Assembly (NCBI RefSeq): GCF_018139485.1
Contig: NZ_JAGSNF010000004.1
Span: forward strand, 248,001 to 312,000
Source: Phycicoccus avicenniae
GTDB lineage: Bacteria > Actinomycetota > Actinomycetes > Actinomycetales > Dermatophilaceae
Length of the DNA stretch: 64,000 nucleotides
Direction: 5' to 3'
The notes beneath the pieces were generated by a model that worked only from the letters and a program-made list of their open reading frames with translations, searched no databases and had not been told where the DNA came from. Position 1 is the stretch's first letter. Each line of letters starts with the position of its first letter. This document shows, one piece after another, positions 1-9,281 of the stretch. Position numbers and translations under genes: made by a program.

Positions 1-3000
1 AGCCCGCCGAGGACGTCGAGGGCCCGCAGGAGATCGCCTACCGCGTCCCCGACGACAACGGCACCTACGCCGCGTCCACCCTCACCGTCACGGTGGGTGT
101 CGCCCCGGTCGCCCGGGACGACGAGGACACGACGATCCAGGACGAGCCGGTGACCTTCGACCCGCTCGTCAACGACGACCCGGGCACCGGAGCGGCGTTC
201 GAGACCTCGACGCTCGCGCTCGTCGACCCGGCCGGCGGCACCGCACAGGTCGTCGTCGTCCCCGGTGTCGGGCTCTGGACCACCGAGAACGGCCTCGTGA
301 CCTTCGACCCCGAGCCGCAGTTCCTCGGTGAGGCCGCGCTCGACTACGTCGTCGAGGACTCCGACGGGAACCCGGCGACGGCGACCATGGTCGTGACGGT
401 CACCCCCGTGACGCCGACCGCCGAGCCGGACACCCGGTCCACGGCGTACGAGACGCCCGTGACGGTCGACGTGCTGACGAACGACACGGCCGGGGACGAC
501 ACCGCCCCGCTCGTGCCCGGGTCCGTCGAGGTGCAGGACCCCGACACCGGGGCGTGGGTCACCGAGCTGACCGTCGACGGCGAGGGCACCTACGTCGTCG
601 ACGTGGGCGCCGGCACGGTCGTCTTCACGCCCGCGGACGGCTTCACCGGTGTCGGCACCGAGATCGCCTACCGGGTGGCCGACGACAACGGCACGCTCGC
701 CGCCTCGACCCTGCGGGTCGTCGTCGACCTGCCCGACCCGCCGACCGCGGCCGCCGACACGGCGACGACCGTGCAGGACGTGGCGGTGACCGTCGGGACC
801 CTCGGCAACGACACCGCGGGACCGGGCTCGGCCCTGCTCCCCGCCACCGTCGAGCTGCTCGACCCCGCCGACACGACGTGGAAGGACGCGGTGACCGTCG
901 ACGGCGTCGGCACGTGGACCGTGGACCCCGCGACGGGCGAGGTCACCTTCGACCCGGTCCCGACCTTCGTCGGCGACGCCGTCGTGGCCTACCGCGTCCA
1001 GGACGAGGTGGGCCAGACCGTGGCCTCGACGGTGACCGTCACCGTCGAGCCGGTGCGCCCCGTCGTCGTCGACGACACCGCGACGACACCCTTCGGGACG
1101 CCGGTCGAGGTCCCCGTCCTCGCCAACGACACCCCTGGGGACCCGAGCGCGCCGCTCGTCCCGGGCTCGGTCGAGATCCAGGACCCCGCGACCGGGGACT
1201 GGGTCGCGACGGTGACGACCGGTGAGGGCACGTGGACCGTCGACCCGGACACCGGCACGGTGACGTTCGAGCCGGCGGACGGCTTCTTCGGACCGTCGAC
1301 GCCGCTCGGCTACCGGGTCGCCGACGAGAACGGGACCCGGGCGGGCGGCACGGTCACCGTGACCGTCGGCGCCGCGCCGGTCGCCGCGGACGACTCCGGG
1401 TCGACGATCCAGGACGAGCCCGTGACGCTCGACTTGCTCGGGAACGACGTGCCGGGCACCGCCGCGGACCTCGTGCCGGGCAGCGTCCGGCTCCTCGACC
1501 CGGCGACCGACACCTACGGCGACACCGTCACGGTGGACGACGTCGGGACGTGGACGGTCGACCCGGACACCGGTGCCGTCACCTTCGACCCGGAGCCGGG
1601 GTACACCGGCACGGCGTCGGTCGACTACCGCGTCGAGGACTCCGACGGCAACACCGCGGACGCGACCGTCTCGGTCGTCGTGACGCCGGTGGTCCCGGTG
1701 GCGGTCGACGACTCCGCCCGGACCCCCTCCGAGACGGCGGTCGACCTCCCCGTCCTGGACAACGACACGGCGGGTGACCCCACCGCGCCCCTGGACCCGA
1801 CGACGGTCGAGCTCTACGACGTCGCCCGGGGGGCCTGGGTCACGACCCTCGTCGTGCCGGGCGAGGGGGAGTACACGGTGGACCCGGGCACGGGTGTCGT
1901 GTCCTTCACCCCGGCCGACGGGCTCCAGGGCGTCACCGAGGCGCTCGACTACCGGGTCGCCGACGGCAACGGCACCCTCGCCCGGGCGTCGCTCACGGTC
2001 TCGGTCGGTGACGCACCCGTCGCCGCGGACGACACGGCGACGACGTCGCAAGCCCGCCCGGTCACGGTTCCGCTGCTCGACAACGACACCCCGGGCACGG
2101 ACGCGACGTTCGACCCCGCCACCGTCGTCCTCGTCGACCCCGACACCGACGAGCGGGTGACCACCCTCGTCGTCGACGGGGAGGGCACCTGGGAGGTCGA
2201 CCCGGCGACGGGCTCGGTGACCTTCACGCCGGAGCCCGGCTTCACCGGGCGGACGACCCCGGTCGACTACGAGGTCACCGACAGCGACGGCAACACCGCC
2301 GGGGCGTCGGTCGCCGTCGAGATGACGCCCGTCGTCCCGGTCGCCACCGACGACACGGCGACGACGCCGTACCTCGTCCCGGTGACCGTCGACGTCCTCG
2401 CGAACGACCGGGGTGGTGACGGCGCGACCGCGCTCGACCCGACCACCGTGCGCCTCTACGACCCGGAGGCCGAGGAGTGGGTCACCACCCTCGTCGTCGA
2501 CGAGGTCGGGACGTGGACCGTGGGCGACGACGGCACGGTGACCTTCACGCCCGCCGAGGGCTTCTCGGGCCCGGCTCCGGCGGTCCGGTACCGCGTCGCC
2601 GACGTCAACGGCACGACGACGACCGCCTCGGTCACCGTCGTCGTCGCGGCACCGCAGGGTGCCGCGGCGGAGCCGAACGTCGTCACCGGGCGGCCCGGCC
2701 AGCCGGTGACCCTCGACCCGCTGGCGAACGACGTGCCCAGCGACGGGGCGGCGTGGGACCGCTCCTCCCTGCAGCTGCAGGACCCCGTGACGGGGGAGTG
2801 GAGCCGTCGGGTCGTCGTCGAGGGCGTCGGGACGTGGGTCGTGAACGACGACGGCACGGTGACGTTCACGCCGGTCGAGGGCTTCTCCGGCACCGCGGCC
2901 GTCCCGTACCGGGTGACCGACACCGCCGGGGTCACCGTCGTGTCGACGCTCACGGTCGTCATGCCGGCCGGGCCGGGCGATCCGGGTGACCCCGGCGATC

Positions 3001-3257
3001 CGGGCGACCCCGGTGACCCCGGCGACCCCGGCGATCCGGGTGAGCCGGGTGACCCGGGTGACCCCGGTGACCCGGGCCGCCCCGGGGCCCCCGGTGCGCC
3101 GGGCCGCCCCGGCACCCCGGCACCGCCGATGGCCGGTCCGGGCCGGCTGGCGCAGACCGGGACCGACCCCGCCGGTCTCCTCGGCCTCGGGCTCCTCCTG
3201 CTCGTCAGCGGCGCGGGAGCGGTCCTGGCCGCCCGGCGGCGCGGAGAGGCCGGCTGA
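1..3257 (+). CDS. Wall-anchored CshA-type fibril-repeat adhesin (5' end outside window)
   Basis: Extracellular fibrillar surface protein, probably an adhesin. The reading frame is open from base 3, so the N-terminus lies upstream of the window. The visible part holds nine tandem units of about 105 residues plus the tail of a tenth. Each unit has a DDTATT-like start, a VDVLANDT-like motif, a GxGTWTVDPxTGxVTFxP core and a YRVxDxxGxT end, the pattern of CshA-type fibril repeats. Two unit types alternate, ending in SDGN or DNGT. A collagen-like Gly-Asp-Pro stalk (about 2968-3060) passes into a Gly/Pro/Arg/Ala stretch. The C-terminus is LAQTG, a hydrophobic helix and ARRRGEAG: a cell-wall sorting signal of the LAxTG type used by actinobacterial class E sortases. 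No sortase gene is in the window. Confidence 0.9.
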   Translation, partial: PAEDVEGPQEIAYRVPDDNGTYAASTLTVTVGVAPVARDDEDTTIQDEPVTFDPLVNDDPGTGAAFETSTLALVDPAGGTAQVVVVPGVGLWTTENGLVTFDPEPQFLGEAALDYVVEDSDGNPATATMVVTVTPVTPTAEPDTRSTAYETPVTVDVLTNDTAGDDTAPLVPGSVEVQDPDTGAWVTELTVDGEGTYVVDVGAGTVVFTPADGFTGVGTEIAYRVADDNGTLAASTLRVVVDLPDPPTAAADTATTVQDVAVTVGTLGNDTAGPGSALLPATVELLDPADTTWKDAVTVDGVGTWTVDPATGEVTFDPVPTFVGDAVVAYRVQDEVGQTVASTVTVTVEPVRPVVVDDTATTPFGTPVEVPVLANDTPGDPSAPLVPGSVEIQDPATGDWVATVTTGEGTWTVDPDTGTVTFEPADGFFGPSTPLGYRVADENGTRAGGTVTVTVGAAPVAADDSGSTIQDEPVTLDLLGNDVPGTAADLVPGSVRLLDPATDTYGDTVTVDDVGTWTVDPDTGAVTFDPEPGYTGTASVDYRVEDSDGNTADATVSVVVTPVVPVAVDDSARTPSETAVDLPVLDNDTAGDPTAPLDPTTVELYDVARGAWVTTLVVPGEGEYTVDPGTGVVSFTPADGLQGVTEALDYRVADGNGTLARASLTVSVGDAPVAADDTATTSQARPVTVPLLDNDTPGTDATFDPATVVLVDPDTDERVTTLVVDGEGTWEVDPATGSVTFTPEPGFTGRTTPVDYEVTDSDGNTAGASVAVEMTPVVPVATDDTATTPYLVPVTVDVLANDRGGDGATALDPTTVRLYDPEAEEWVTTLVVDEVGTWTVGDDGTVTFTPAEGFSGPAPAVRYRVADVNGTTTTASVTVVVAAPQGAAAEPNVVTGRPGQPVTLDPLANDVPSDGAAWDRSSLQLQDPVTGEWSRRVVVEGVGTWVVNDDGTVTFTPVEGFSGTAAVPYRVTDTAGVTVVSTLTVVMPAGPGDPGDPGDPGDPGDPGDPGDPGEPGDPGDPGDPGRPGAPGAPGRPGTPAPPMAGPGRLAQTGTDPAGLLGLGLLLLVSGAGAVLAARRRGEAG

Positions 3258-3270
3258 GACCGCAGCGACC

Positions 3271-3303
3271 GGGCCTCCGACCACCTCCCGTGGTCGGGGG
3301 CCC
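3271..3303 (+). terminator. Hairpin terminator after the fibril adhesin
   Basis: A 14-bp stem (3271-3284 with 3290-3303, one G-T wobble-type mismatch) around a 5-nt loop, starting 14 nt after the adhesin stop. There is no strong T tract, as is usual in GC-rich actinobacteria. Confidence 0.65.
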
Positions 3304-3367
3304 GTCCGTGTCCGGGCTGTGTCGGGCACCCCGCAGGGACCACGGTGCGAGCGTCGCCCGGACCCGT

Positions 3368-3384
3368 GTACGCCGAGGGCGAAC
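3368..3384 (+). promoter_or_regulatory. ClgR-type operator upstream of clpC
   Basis: The 17-bp sequence GTACGC-CGAGG-GCGAAC is an almost perfect inverted repeat. Its core CGCCGAGGGCG fits the published actinobacterial ClgR pattern CGCYNANRGCG. ClgR activates clp protease genes in Corynebacterium, Streptomyces and Mycobacterium. The box lies just upstream of the candidate promoter at 3398-3424, a position suited to an activator. Confidence 0.7.
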
Positions 3385-3397
3385 GGGCGCGCCGACC

Positions 3398-3424
3398 GGA
3401 ACATCGGGGCGCACGATGGACGTT
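3398..3424 (+). promoter_or_regulatory. SigR/SigH-like stress promoter for clpC
   Basis: GGAAC (3398-3402), a 19-nt spacer and GTT (3422-3424) resemble the GGAAT-N18/19-GTT promoters of the thiol-oxidative and heat-stress ECF sigma factors SigR/SigH. Known clpC genes belong to such regulons in Streptomyces and mycobacteria. The implied leader is about 100 nt. Based on sequence match only. Confidence 0.5.
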
Positions 3425-3531
3425 GGCACCCCCGTAGATGCGCTCCGCCCGACGTTCAGCCCTCGACAGGGGCCCCGGGTCGTCGGACGGCGCGACTAGC
3501 ATCGAGGGGACTCGACGTCAGGAGTAGCACC

Positions 3532-6048
3532 ATGTTCGAACGGTTCACCGACCGGGCCCGCCGCGTGGTCGTCCTCGCCCAGGAGGAGGCCAGGGGGCTC
3601 AACCACAACTACATCGGGACCGAGCACATCCTGCTCGGCCTCATCCACGAGGGTGAGGGCGTGGCGAGCAAGGCCCTGGAGAGCCTCGGCATCAGCCTCG
3701 AGGCGGTTCGCGAGCAGGTGCAGGAGATCATCGGTCAGGGCCAGCAGGCCCCGACCGGTCACATCCCGTTCACGCCGCGGGCCAAGAAGGTCCTCGAGCT
3801 CAGCCTCCGCGAGGCGCTGCAGCTCGGCCACAACTACATCGGGACCGAGCACATCCTGCTCGGCCTGATCCGCGAGGGCGAGGGCGTGGCCGCTCAGGTC
3901 CTCGTCAAGCTCGGGGCCGACCTGTCCCGGGTGCGCCAGCAGGTCATCCAGCTCATCTCCGGCTACCAGGGCAAGGAAGGCGCCACCCAGGGCGCCGGTG
4001 CCCCCGCCGGTGGTCCGGCCGAGGGCACGCCGTCCGGCTCCCTCGTCCTCGACCAGTTCGGCCGCAACCTCACCCAGGCCGCGCGCGAGGGCAAGCTCGA
4101 CCCGGTCATCGGTCGCGAGAAGGAGATCGAGCGGGTCATGCAGGTGCTGTCCCGCCGCACGAAGAACAACCCCGTCCTCATCGGCGAGCCCGGTGTCGGC
4201 AAGACCGCGGTCGTCGAGGGGCTCGCCCAGGACGTCGTCAAGGGCGAGGTTCCCGAGACCCTCAAGGACAAGCAGCTCTACACCCTCGACCTCGGTGCGC
4301 TCGTCGCCGGCAGCCGCTACCGCGGTGACTTCGAGGAGCGGCTGAAGAAGGTCCTCAAGGAGATCCGCACCCGCGGCGACATCGTCCTGTTCATCGACGA
4401 GATCCACACCCTCGTCGGGGCCGGTGCGGCCGAGGGCGCCATCGACGCCGCGAGCATCCTCAAGCCGATGCTGGCCCGGGGCGAGCTCCAGGTCATCGGG
4501 GCGACGACGCTCGACGAGTACCGCAAGCACATCGAGAAGGACGCCGCCCTCGAGCGGCGGTTCCAGCCGATCCAGGTCGCCGAGCCGTCGCTCGCCCACG
4601 CCATCGAGATCCTCAAGGGCCTGCGCGACCGCTACGAGGCCCACCACCGCGTGTCCATCACCGACGCCGCGCTCGTCGCGGCGGCGAACATGGCCGACCG
4701 GTACGTCAACGACCGCTTCCTCCCGGACAAGGCGATCGACCTCATCGACGAGGCGGGCGCGCGACTGCGCATCCGCCGCATGACCGCTCCGCCGGACCTG
4801 CGCGAGTTCGACGAGAAGATCGCGGGCGTCGTCCGCGAGAAGGAGTCGGCGATCGACGGGCAGGACTTCGAGAAGGCCGCGCGGCTGCGCGACGACGAGA
4901 AGAACCTGCGCAACGAGAAGTCCAAGCGCGAGGCCGAGTGGAAGGCCGGCGACATGGACGTCATCGCCGAGGTCGACGAGGAGCTCATCGCCGAGGTCCT
5001 CGCCGCGTCCACGGGCATCCCGGTGTTCAAGCTCACCGAGGAGGAGTCGAGCCGGCTGCTCCACATGGAGGACGAGCTGCACAAGCGCGTCGTCGGCATG
5101 GACGACGCCATCAAGGCGCTCTCCCAGGCCATCCGGCGCACCCGGGCCGGCCTGAAGGACCCGCGCCGTCCCGGTGGCTCGTTCATCTTCGCCGGCCCCA
5201 CCGGTGTCGGGAAGACCGAGCTCGCGAAGACGCTCGCCGAGTTCCTCTTCGGCGACGAGGACAGCCTCATCCAGCTCGACATGTCGGAGTACAGCGAGAA
5301 GCACACCGTCTCGCGCCTCTTCGGCAGCCCGCCCGGGTACGTCGGCTACGAGGAGGGCGGCCAGCTCACCGAGAAGGTGCGGCGCAAGCCGTTCTCGGTC
5401 GTCCTCTTCGACGAGGTCGAGAAGGCCCACCCCGAGATCTTCAACAGCCTCCTGCAGGTGCTCGAGGACGGCCGGCTCACCGACTCCCAGGGTCGGATGG
5501 TCGACTTCAAGAACACCGTCATCATCATGACGACCAACCTCGGCACCCGGGACATCTCCAAGGGCACCCTCGGCTTCTCGGCCGGTCAGGACTCGCGCAG
5601 CGACTACGACCGGATGAAGGCCAAGGTCAACGACGAGCTGAAGCAGCACTTCCGGCCCGAGTTCCTCAACCGTGTCGACGACACGATCGTCTTCCCGCAG
5701 CTGACGCAGGCGGAGATCGTCCAGATCGTCGACCTCGAGATCGCCAAGCTCGACACGCGACTCAAGGACAAGGACATGGGCATCGAGCTCACCCCCGCGG
5801 CGAAGAACCTCCTCGCCACGAAGGGCTACGACCCGGTCCTCGGCGCCCGGCCGCTGCGCCGCACGATCCAGCGCGACATCGAGGACGTCCTGTCCGAGAA
5901 GATCCTCTTCGGCGAGCTGAAGTCCGGCGAGATCGTCGCGGTGGACGCCACCGGAGAGACCAAGGACGACGGCTTCACCTTCGAGGGCGCGCCGCACAGC
6001 CGGGGGATCGACCTCCCGGTCGTCGCGGCGGAGGCCGGCGAGAACTGA
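3532..6048 (+). CDS. clpC: ATP-dependent Clp protease ATPase subunit ClpC
   Basis: Hexameric AAA+ unfoldase that feeds proteins to ClpP for degradation in the cytoplasm. 838 residues, typical of ClpC. Two N-terminal Clp repeats each contain [14 protein letters not shown] (about residues 25 and 100). First AAA module: Walker A GEPGVGKT near 218 and Walker [13 protein letters not shown]-like linker ([14 protein letters not shown], about 442) sits in the middle domain. Second AAA module: GPTGVGKTE near 555, then [10 protein letters not shown]. The ATG is preceded by AGGAG at 3520-3524. It is monocistronic: the adhesin terminator lies upstream and a strong hairpin follows the stop. A ClgR box and a SigR/SigH-like promoter upstream suggest induction by misfolded protein or thiol stress. 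Confidence 0.97.
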   Translation: MFERFTDRARRVVVLAQEEARGLNHNYIGTEHILLGLIHEGEGVASKALESLGISLEAVREQVQEIIGQGQQAPTGHIPFTPRAKKVLELSLREALQLGHNYIGTEHILLGLIREGEGVAAQVLVKLGADLSRVRQQVIQLISGYQGKEGATQGAGAPAGGPAEGTPSGSLVLDQFGRNLTQAAREGKLDPVIGREKEIERVMQVLSRRTKNNPVLIGEPGVGKTAVVEGLAQDVVKGEVPETLKDKQLYTLDLGALVAGSRYRGDFEERLKKVLKEIRTRGDIVLFIDEIHTLVGAGAAEGAIDAASILKPMLARGELQVIGATTLDEYRKHIEKDAALERRFQPIQVAEPSLAHAIEILKGLRDRYEAHHRVSITDAALVAAANMADRYVNDRFLPDKAIDLIDEAGARLRIRRMTAPPDLREFDEKIAGVVREKESAIDGQDFEKAARLRDDEKNLRNEKSKREAEWKAGDMDVIAEVDEELIAEVLAASTGIPVFKLTEEESSRLLHMEDELHKRVVGMDDAIKALSQAIRRTRAGLKDPRRPGGSFIFAGPTGVGKTELAKTLAEFLFGDEDSLIQLDMSEYSEKHTVSRLFGSPPGYVGYEEGGQLTEKVRRKPFSVVLFDEVEKAHPEIFNSLLQVLEDGRLTDSQGRMVDFKNTVIIMTTNLGTRDISKGTLGFSAGQDSRSDYDRMKAKVNDELKQHFRPEFLNRVDDTIVFPQLTQAEIVQIVDLEIAKLDTRLKDKDMGIELTPAAKNLLATKGYDPVLGARPLRRTIQRDIEDVLSEKILFGELKSGEIVAVDATGETKDDGFTFEGAPHSRGIDLPVVAAEAGEN

Positions 6049-6067
6049 CCCCCACCGAGCACGCACC

Positions 6068-6099
6068 GAGGCCCCCGACCGGCGACGGTCGGGGGCCTC
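6068..6099 (+). terminator. Hairpin terminator after clpC
   Basis: A perfect 13-bp stem (6068-6080 with 6087-6099) with a 6-nt loop, 20 nt past the clpC stop codon. Confidence 0.75.
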
Positions 6100-6486
6100 A
6101 CCCGTGGTCGCCGTGGGCACGAGAATGGCATCGACGCCCGACGAAAAGGGCCGCGGCGCGGGTGCGCCACAAATCCCCGCGGATCGGTGGGAATCGCGAA
6201 ACGGGCCCCGACCTGCATCGACGTTCGCGCCTCCTCGTCACGCGGCGGCCCGCTGCCGCAGCCGATCCCGCAGGTCCGGGCCCGGCAATTCCGCCGGGAT
6301 GGAACACAAAAGTGTCGGAACTTTGCACGTTCTTTACCCGCCGGACGCCATTCGTGCCCCATGATTGGGAATGCAAGGGCCTCCGGGGCACCTTGCAGGG
6401 CGGCCCGCTACCACCCCTGCGGTGGCGGGCCGCCGCCATGTCCGGACGCGGCGGCCCGTGCCTCGCCCCGCGACTACGCTGCTGCG
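6100..6486. other. Intergenic region with a strong hairpin
   Basis: No convincing gene. The stretch 6290-6370 is less GC-rich than its surroundings and may carry the promoter of the acetyltransferase gene. At 6399-6434 a 14-bp interrupted stem (GGCGGCCCG and CCACC arms with a 3-nt bulge) closes a 5-nt loop about 50 nt before the acetyltransferase start. It could be an attenuator, a terminator or a leader structure. Confidence 0.4.
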
Positions 6487-7047
6487 GTGACGTCCGAGCC
6501 CCCGCCGCCCACGGCGTCCCCGGCACCCGCGACCGGTGACGACCTGCCCGACCGGGTCCTCGTCCGCCCCGCCCGGACCGCCGACGTGCGGGCCATCCGG
6601 GCGCTCGTCAGCCCGCTCGCGGAGACGCGGGTGCTCCTGCAGAAGGAGGCCGTCGGCTACTACGAGACGGTCGGGGACTTCGTCGTCGCGGAGCGGGACG
6701 GCGTCGTCGTGGGCTGCGGGGCGCTGCACGTCCTGTGGGAGGACCTCGGGGAGGTCAGGACGTTGGCCGTGGAGGCAGCCCTCGAGAACCGGGGCATCGG
6801 CTCCGTCATCCTCGAGCGTCTCGTGACGCGTGCACGCGACCTCGGCGTCTCCCGACTGTTCTGCCTCACGTTCGAGACCGCGTTCTTCGCCCGACACGGC
6901 TTCGAGCCGATCGAGGGCCAGGCCGTCGAGCCGGACGTCTACGCCGAGCTGCTGCGCTCCTACGACGAGGGCGTCGCGGAGTTCCTCGACCTCGAACGGG
7001 TCAAGCCCAACACCCTCGGCAACACCCGCATGCTCCGCCGGCTCTGA
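6487..7047 (+). CDS. argA: Amino-acid N-acetyltransferase (N-acetylglutamate synthase)
   Basis: GNAT-fold enzyme that transfers acetyl from acetyl-CoA to glutamate, the first step of arginine synthesis. 186 residues from a GTG start. The first 24 residues are Pro/Ala-rich, then VRPARTADVRAIRALV opens the GNAT fold. The acetyl-CoA loop reads LENRGIGSVILERL, followed by the typical CLTFETAFFARHGFEPIEG. The short single-domain architecture, without an amino-acid kinase domain, and the LLRSYDEGVAEFLDLERVKPNTLGN tail match the mycobacterial Rv2747-type synthase. The frame is open further upstream to 6187, but that part has no family similarity that I can see. Confidence 0.85.
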   Translation: MTSEPPPPTASPAPATGDDLPDRVLVRPARTADVRAIRALVSPLAETRVLLQKEAVGYYETVGDFVVAERDGVVVGCGALHVLWEDLGEVRTLAVEAALENRGIGSVILERLVTRARDLGVSRLFCLTFETAFFARHGFEPIEGQAVEPDVYAELLRSYDEGVAEFLDLERVKPNTLGNTRMLRRL

Positions 7048-7104
7048 ACCGCGGACGGCCGCACGCGGTCGTCCGGCGGGTCCTGCCGCACCGGGGGCCG
7101 GCGG

Positions 7105-9174
7105 TCAGCCCGGGCGCTCCGAGGACGTCGCGGGCTCGGGACGCTCGTCCGAGCCGAGCGGGTCACGTGGCCCGACGGCACCTCGGTCCTCGCGCGACCG
7201 CGCGTCGCGTCCGGTGCCCGCCCGGGGGCGCCGGAGCGCACGGACCGCGCACCACCCGAGCCCGACGAGGAGCAGCAGAGCGAGGACGACGACCGCGGCG
7301 CCGAGGGGGAGCGCCCAGTCCGCCCGGGACAGCACGTCGTCGGCGACCGCCCGGGCCGGGTCGACCTCGCCGGCATCGAGGAGGGCGACCGCCTCGTCCG
7401 CCGACGCGTCGACCCCGAGCAGGCCCGCGCCGAGCGTCGTGAACGGGTCCCGGTCGGCGCTCGCGACGTCCCGGGCGGCGCCCACGGCCGTGATCGTGCG
7501 GGCCGCGGCGGGCAGCGTGTCCGCGAGCGCTGTGTAGTCGTCCTCGTACTCGGCGTCCTCGTAGAAGTCACGGACGGCGTCGGGCACCCCGAGCCCGGTC
7601 GTGCCGGCGGCGTCCTGGACCGCCATCGCCTGCGGCGCGAGGTCGGCGACGGCCTCGCGCACCGCCCGGGAGCGGTCGAACTCCCACTCGGTCATCGCGT
7701 CCCGCAGTCCCTCCGGGGGCAGCCACGCCCCGTCGGCGGCGTCGAGCTCGGCGTACGCCTCACGCTCGCGGGCGCGGGGCTCGAGGAGCTCCTGCTGACG
7801 CTCGGTGAGCACCCATCGGGCGTAGGTGTCGGGCCCTGTCGTGACTCCTCCCCGGGTCTCGACGAGGTCGAGCCAGTCCTGCCACGAGGTCCTGCCGGCC
7901 CCGGGGTCGACGACGCCGTCGGGGTCGTAGGCGCGCTCGCCGCGGACCGCCGCCCCGACGACCGCGGCGAAGGCGTCGTCGTCGAGGTCGCCGAGGAGGT
8001 CGGTCATCACCCGGTGGGCCGCGGGGTAGGCGTACTGGTCGACCTCCCCGGACCGGGCCCCGGCGTCCCCGGACCAGGCGTTGAGCGGGACGGCGAGGTC
8101 GGAGCCACGGGACACCGACGGACGCTCGGCCCGGTCCCGGTCCGTCGCGACGACGGCCCGCTCGGCGACGACCTGGGCCAGCCCCTCGTAGACCCACCGC
8201 TCGTCGAAGCGGTCGCCCGACAGCCAGGCGTGGGACAGCTCGTGGAAGATGAGGTCGGCGTCGAGCTGCTCGCCGACGACGATCTCGTCGCCACCGGGGT
8301 CGAACCAGCCGTCGTAGCCCTGCACGGAGGGGCCGGCGTCCTCCCGGATGCGCTGGAGCCCACCGGGCCACTCGTTGCCGACGAGGCGCTCGAGGGTCGG
8401 GATCCCCTCGGACACGGCGTCGGAGACGAACTCCGCCCACCGGTCGTCCCCGGGGAAGGCCTCGAGGACGAACGCGAGGTCGCCGACGTCGACGGTCGTC
8501 TCGCTGACGACGCTGGTGTCCCGCAGCGACACCAGGGCCCACAGGCCGCCGTCCTCGTCGGGCGCACCGGTCGCCTCGTGCGTCGTCGTCTCCCCGTCCG
8601 AAGGCTGGGACGAGAACCCGTCGTACGTGCTCGTCAGGGTCATCGCCCGGGGGGCGACGACCCGCACCGTGTTGTCCCCGGCGTCCCCGGGGCCGTACGC
8701 GACGAACGTCGCGAAGCCCGGACCGACGCGGGTGAAGTCCTCCGAGCGCGGCTCCTCGCCGGGGACGTCGAAGGTGAGGGTGATGTCGCGCGACTGCCCG
8801 TAGAGCAGGTTGGGGAACCCGATCCGGGCGATGGCGACGCCGGGGTCCTCGGTGCCGCTCAGGGAGACCGACAGCGCGGTGCCGCCGCTCACGGCGCCGA
8901 GGTTCTCCGCGCCCGCCGGCACCGGGAGGGTGAAGGCGTCGAAGTAGTACTGGTAGACCCCGTCGGACTCCCGCTGGTCGGGGGTGACGTTCGCCAGCTC
9001 CATGTCGATGCGGGCGCGGACGAGGCCGGACTCGTCGTCGACCGTGTAGGTACTGCTCGCCCCGACGGTGAGCCCCTCGGTCGCGGCGGCCGGCCCGGCG
9101 GGCACGACGAGGCCCACGACGGCGACCGACGTGACGACGACGGTGCCGACGAGGCGGCGGACGGCTCGCGACAT
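7105..9174 (-). CDS. Membrane-anchored gluzincin-type metalloprotease
   Basis: Exported 689-residue protein. An N-terminal signal peptide (AVRRLVGTVVVTSVAVVGLV, then AAAT) precedes a beta-rich domain. Near residue 310 comes FHELSHAW, a zinc-binding HExxH, and 18 residues further YEGLAQ supplies the third zinc ligand, as in MA-clan (M1/M61-like) peptidases. A C-terminal transmembrane helix (WALPLGAAVVVLALLLLVGL) and a basic, acidic and Pro-rich cytoplasmic tail anchor it, so the catalytic domain faces outward. It follows ku on the same strand after 107 nt and may be read from its own promoter. The substrate is unknown. Confidence 0.75.
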   Translation of the reverse strand: MSRAVRRLVGTVVVTSVAVVGLVVPAGPAAATEGLTVGASSTYTVDDESGLVRARIDMELANVTPDQRESDGVYQYYFDAFTLPVPAGAENLGAVSGGTALSVSLSGTEDPGVAIARIGFPNLLYGQSRDITLTFDVPGEEPRSEDFTRVGPGFATFVAYGPGDAGDNTVRVVAPRAMTLTSTYDGFSSQPSDGETTTHEATGAPDEDGGLWALVSLRDTSVVSETTVDVGDLAFVLEAFPGDDRWAEFVSDAVSEGIPTLERLVGNEWPGGLQRIREDAGPSVQGYDGWFDPGGDEIVVGEQLDADLIFHELSHAWLSGDRFDERWVYEGLAQVVAERAVVATDRDRAERPSVSRGSDLAVPLNAWSGDAGARSGEVDQYAYPAAHRVMTDLLGDLDDDAFAAVVGAAVRGERAYDPDGVVDPGAGRTSWQDWLDLVETRGGVTTGPDTYARWVLTERQQELLEPRAREREAYAELDAADGAWLPPEGLRDAMTEWEFDRSRAVREAVADLAPQAMAVQDAAGTTGLGVPDAVRDFYEDAEYEDDYTALADTLPAAARTITAVGAARDVASADRDPFTTLGAGLLGVDASADEAVALLDAGEVDPARAVADDVLSRADWALPLGAAVVVLALLLLVGLGWCAVRALRRPRAGTGRDARSREDRGAVGPRDPLGSDERPEPATSSERPG

Positions 9175-9281
9175 GGGACCCTCTCGGATGCGACTCGTCC
9201 GGCGCGTGGCACACGGACGTCCCCCGTCGATGGTAGGTGGTCGGGGGCCGCGCGTCCGCCGGTCGGAACCCGTGGGCGCCC

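Noticed and set aside
2968-3120. CRISPR-like short repeats (GGTGACCCCGGCGATCC type)
   Set aside because: They are in-frame Gly-Asp-Pro codons of the adhesin stalk, with no spacers.
3496-3531. TAGCAT as a sigma-70 -10 for clpC
   Set aside because: No -35 hexamer stands 16-18 nt upstream; the GGAAC/GTT pair fits better.
3496-6120. Long open frame on the minus strand opposite clpC
   Set aside because: It mirrors clpC codons; the product is low-complexity Glu/Leu/Asp/Arg, with no domain, as expected for the antisense frame of a GC-rich gene.
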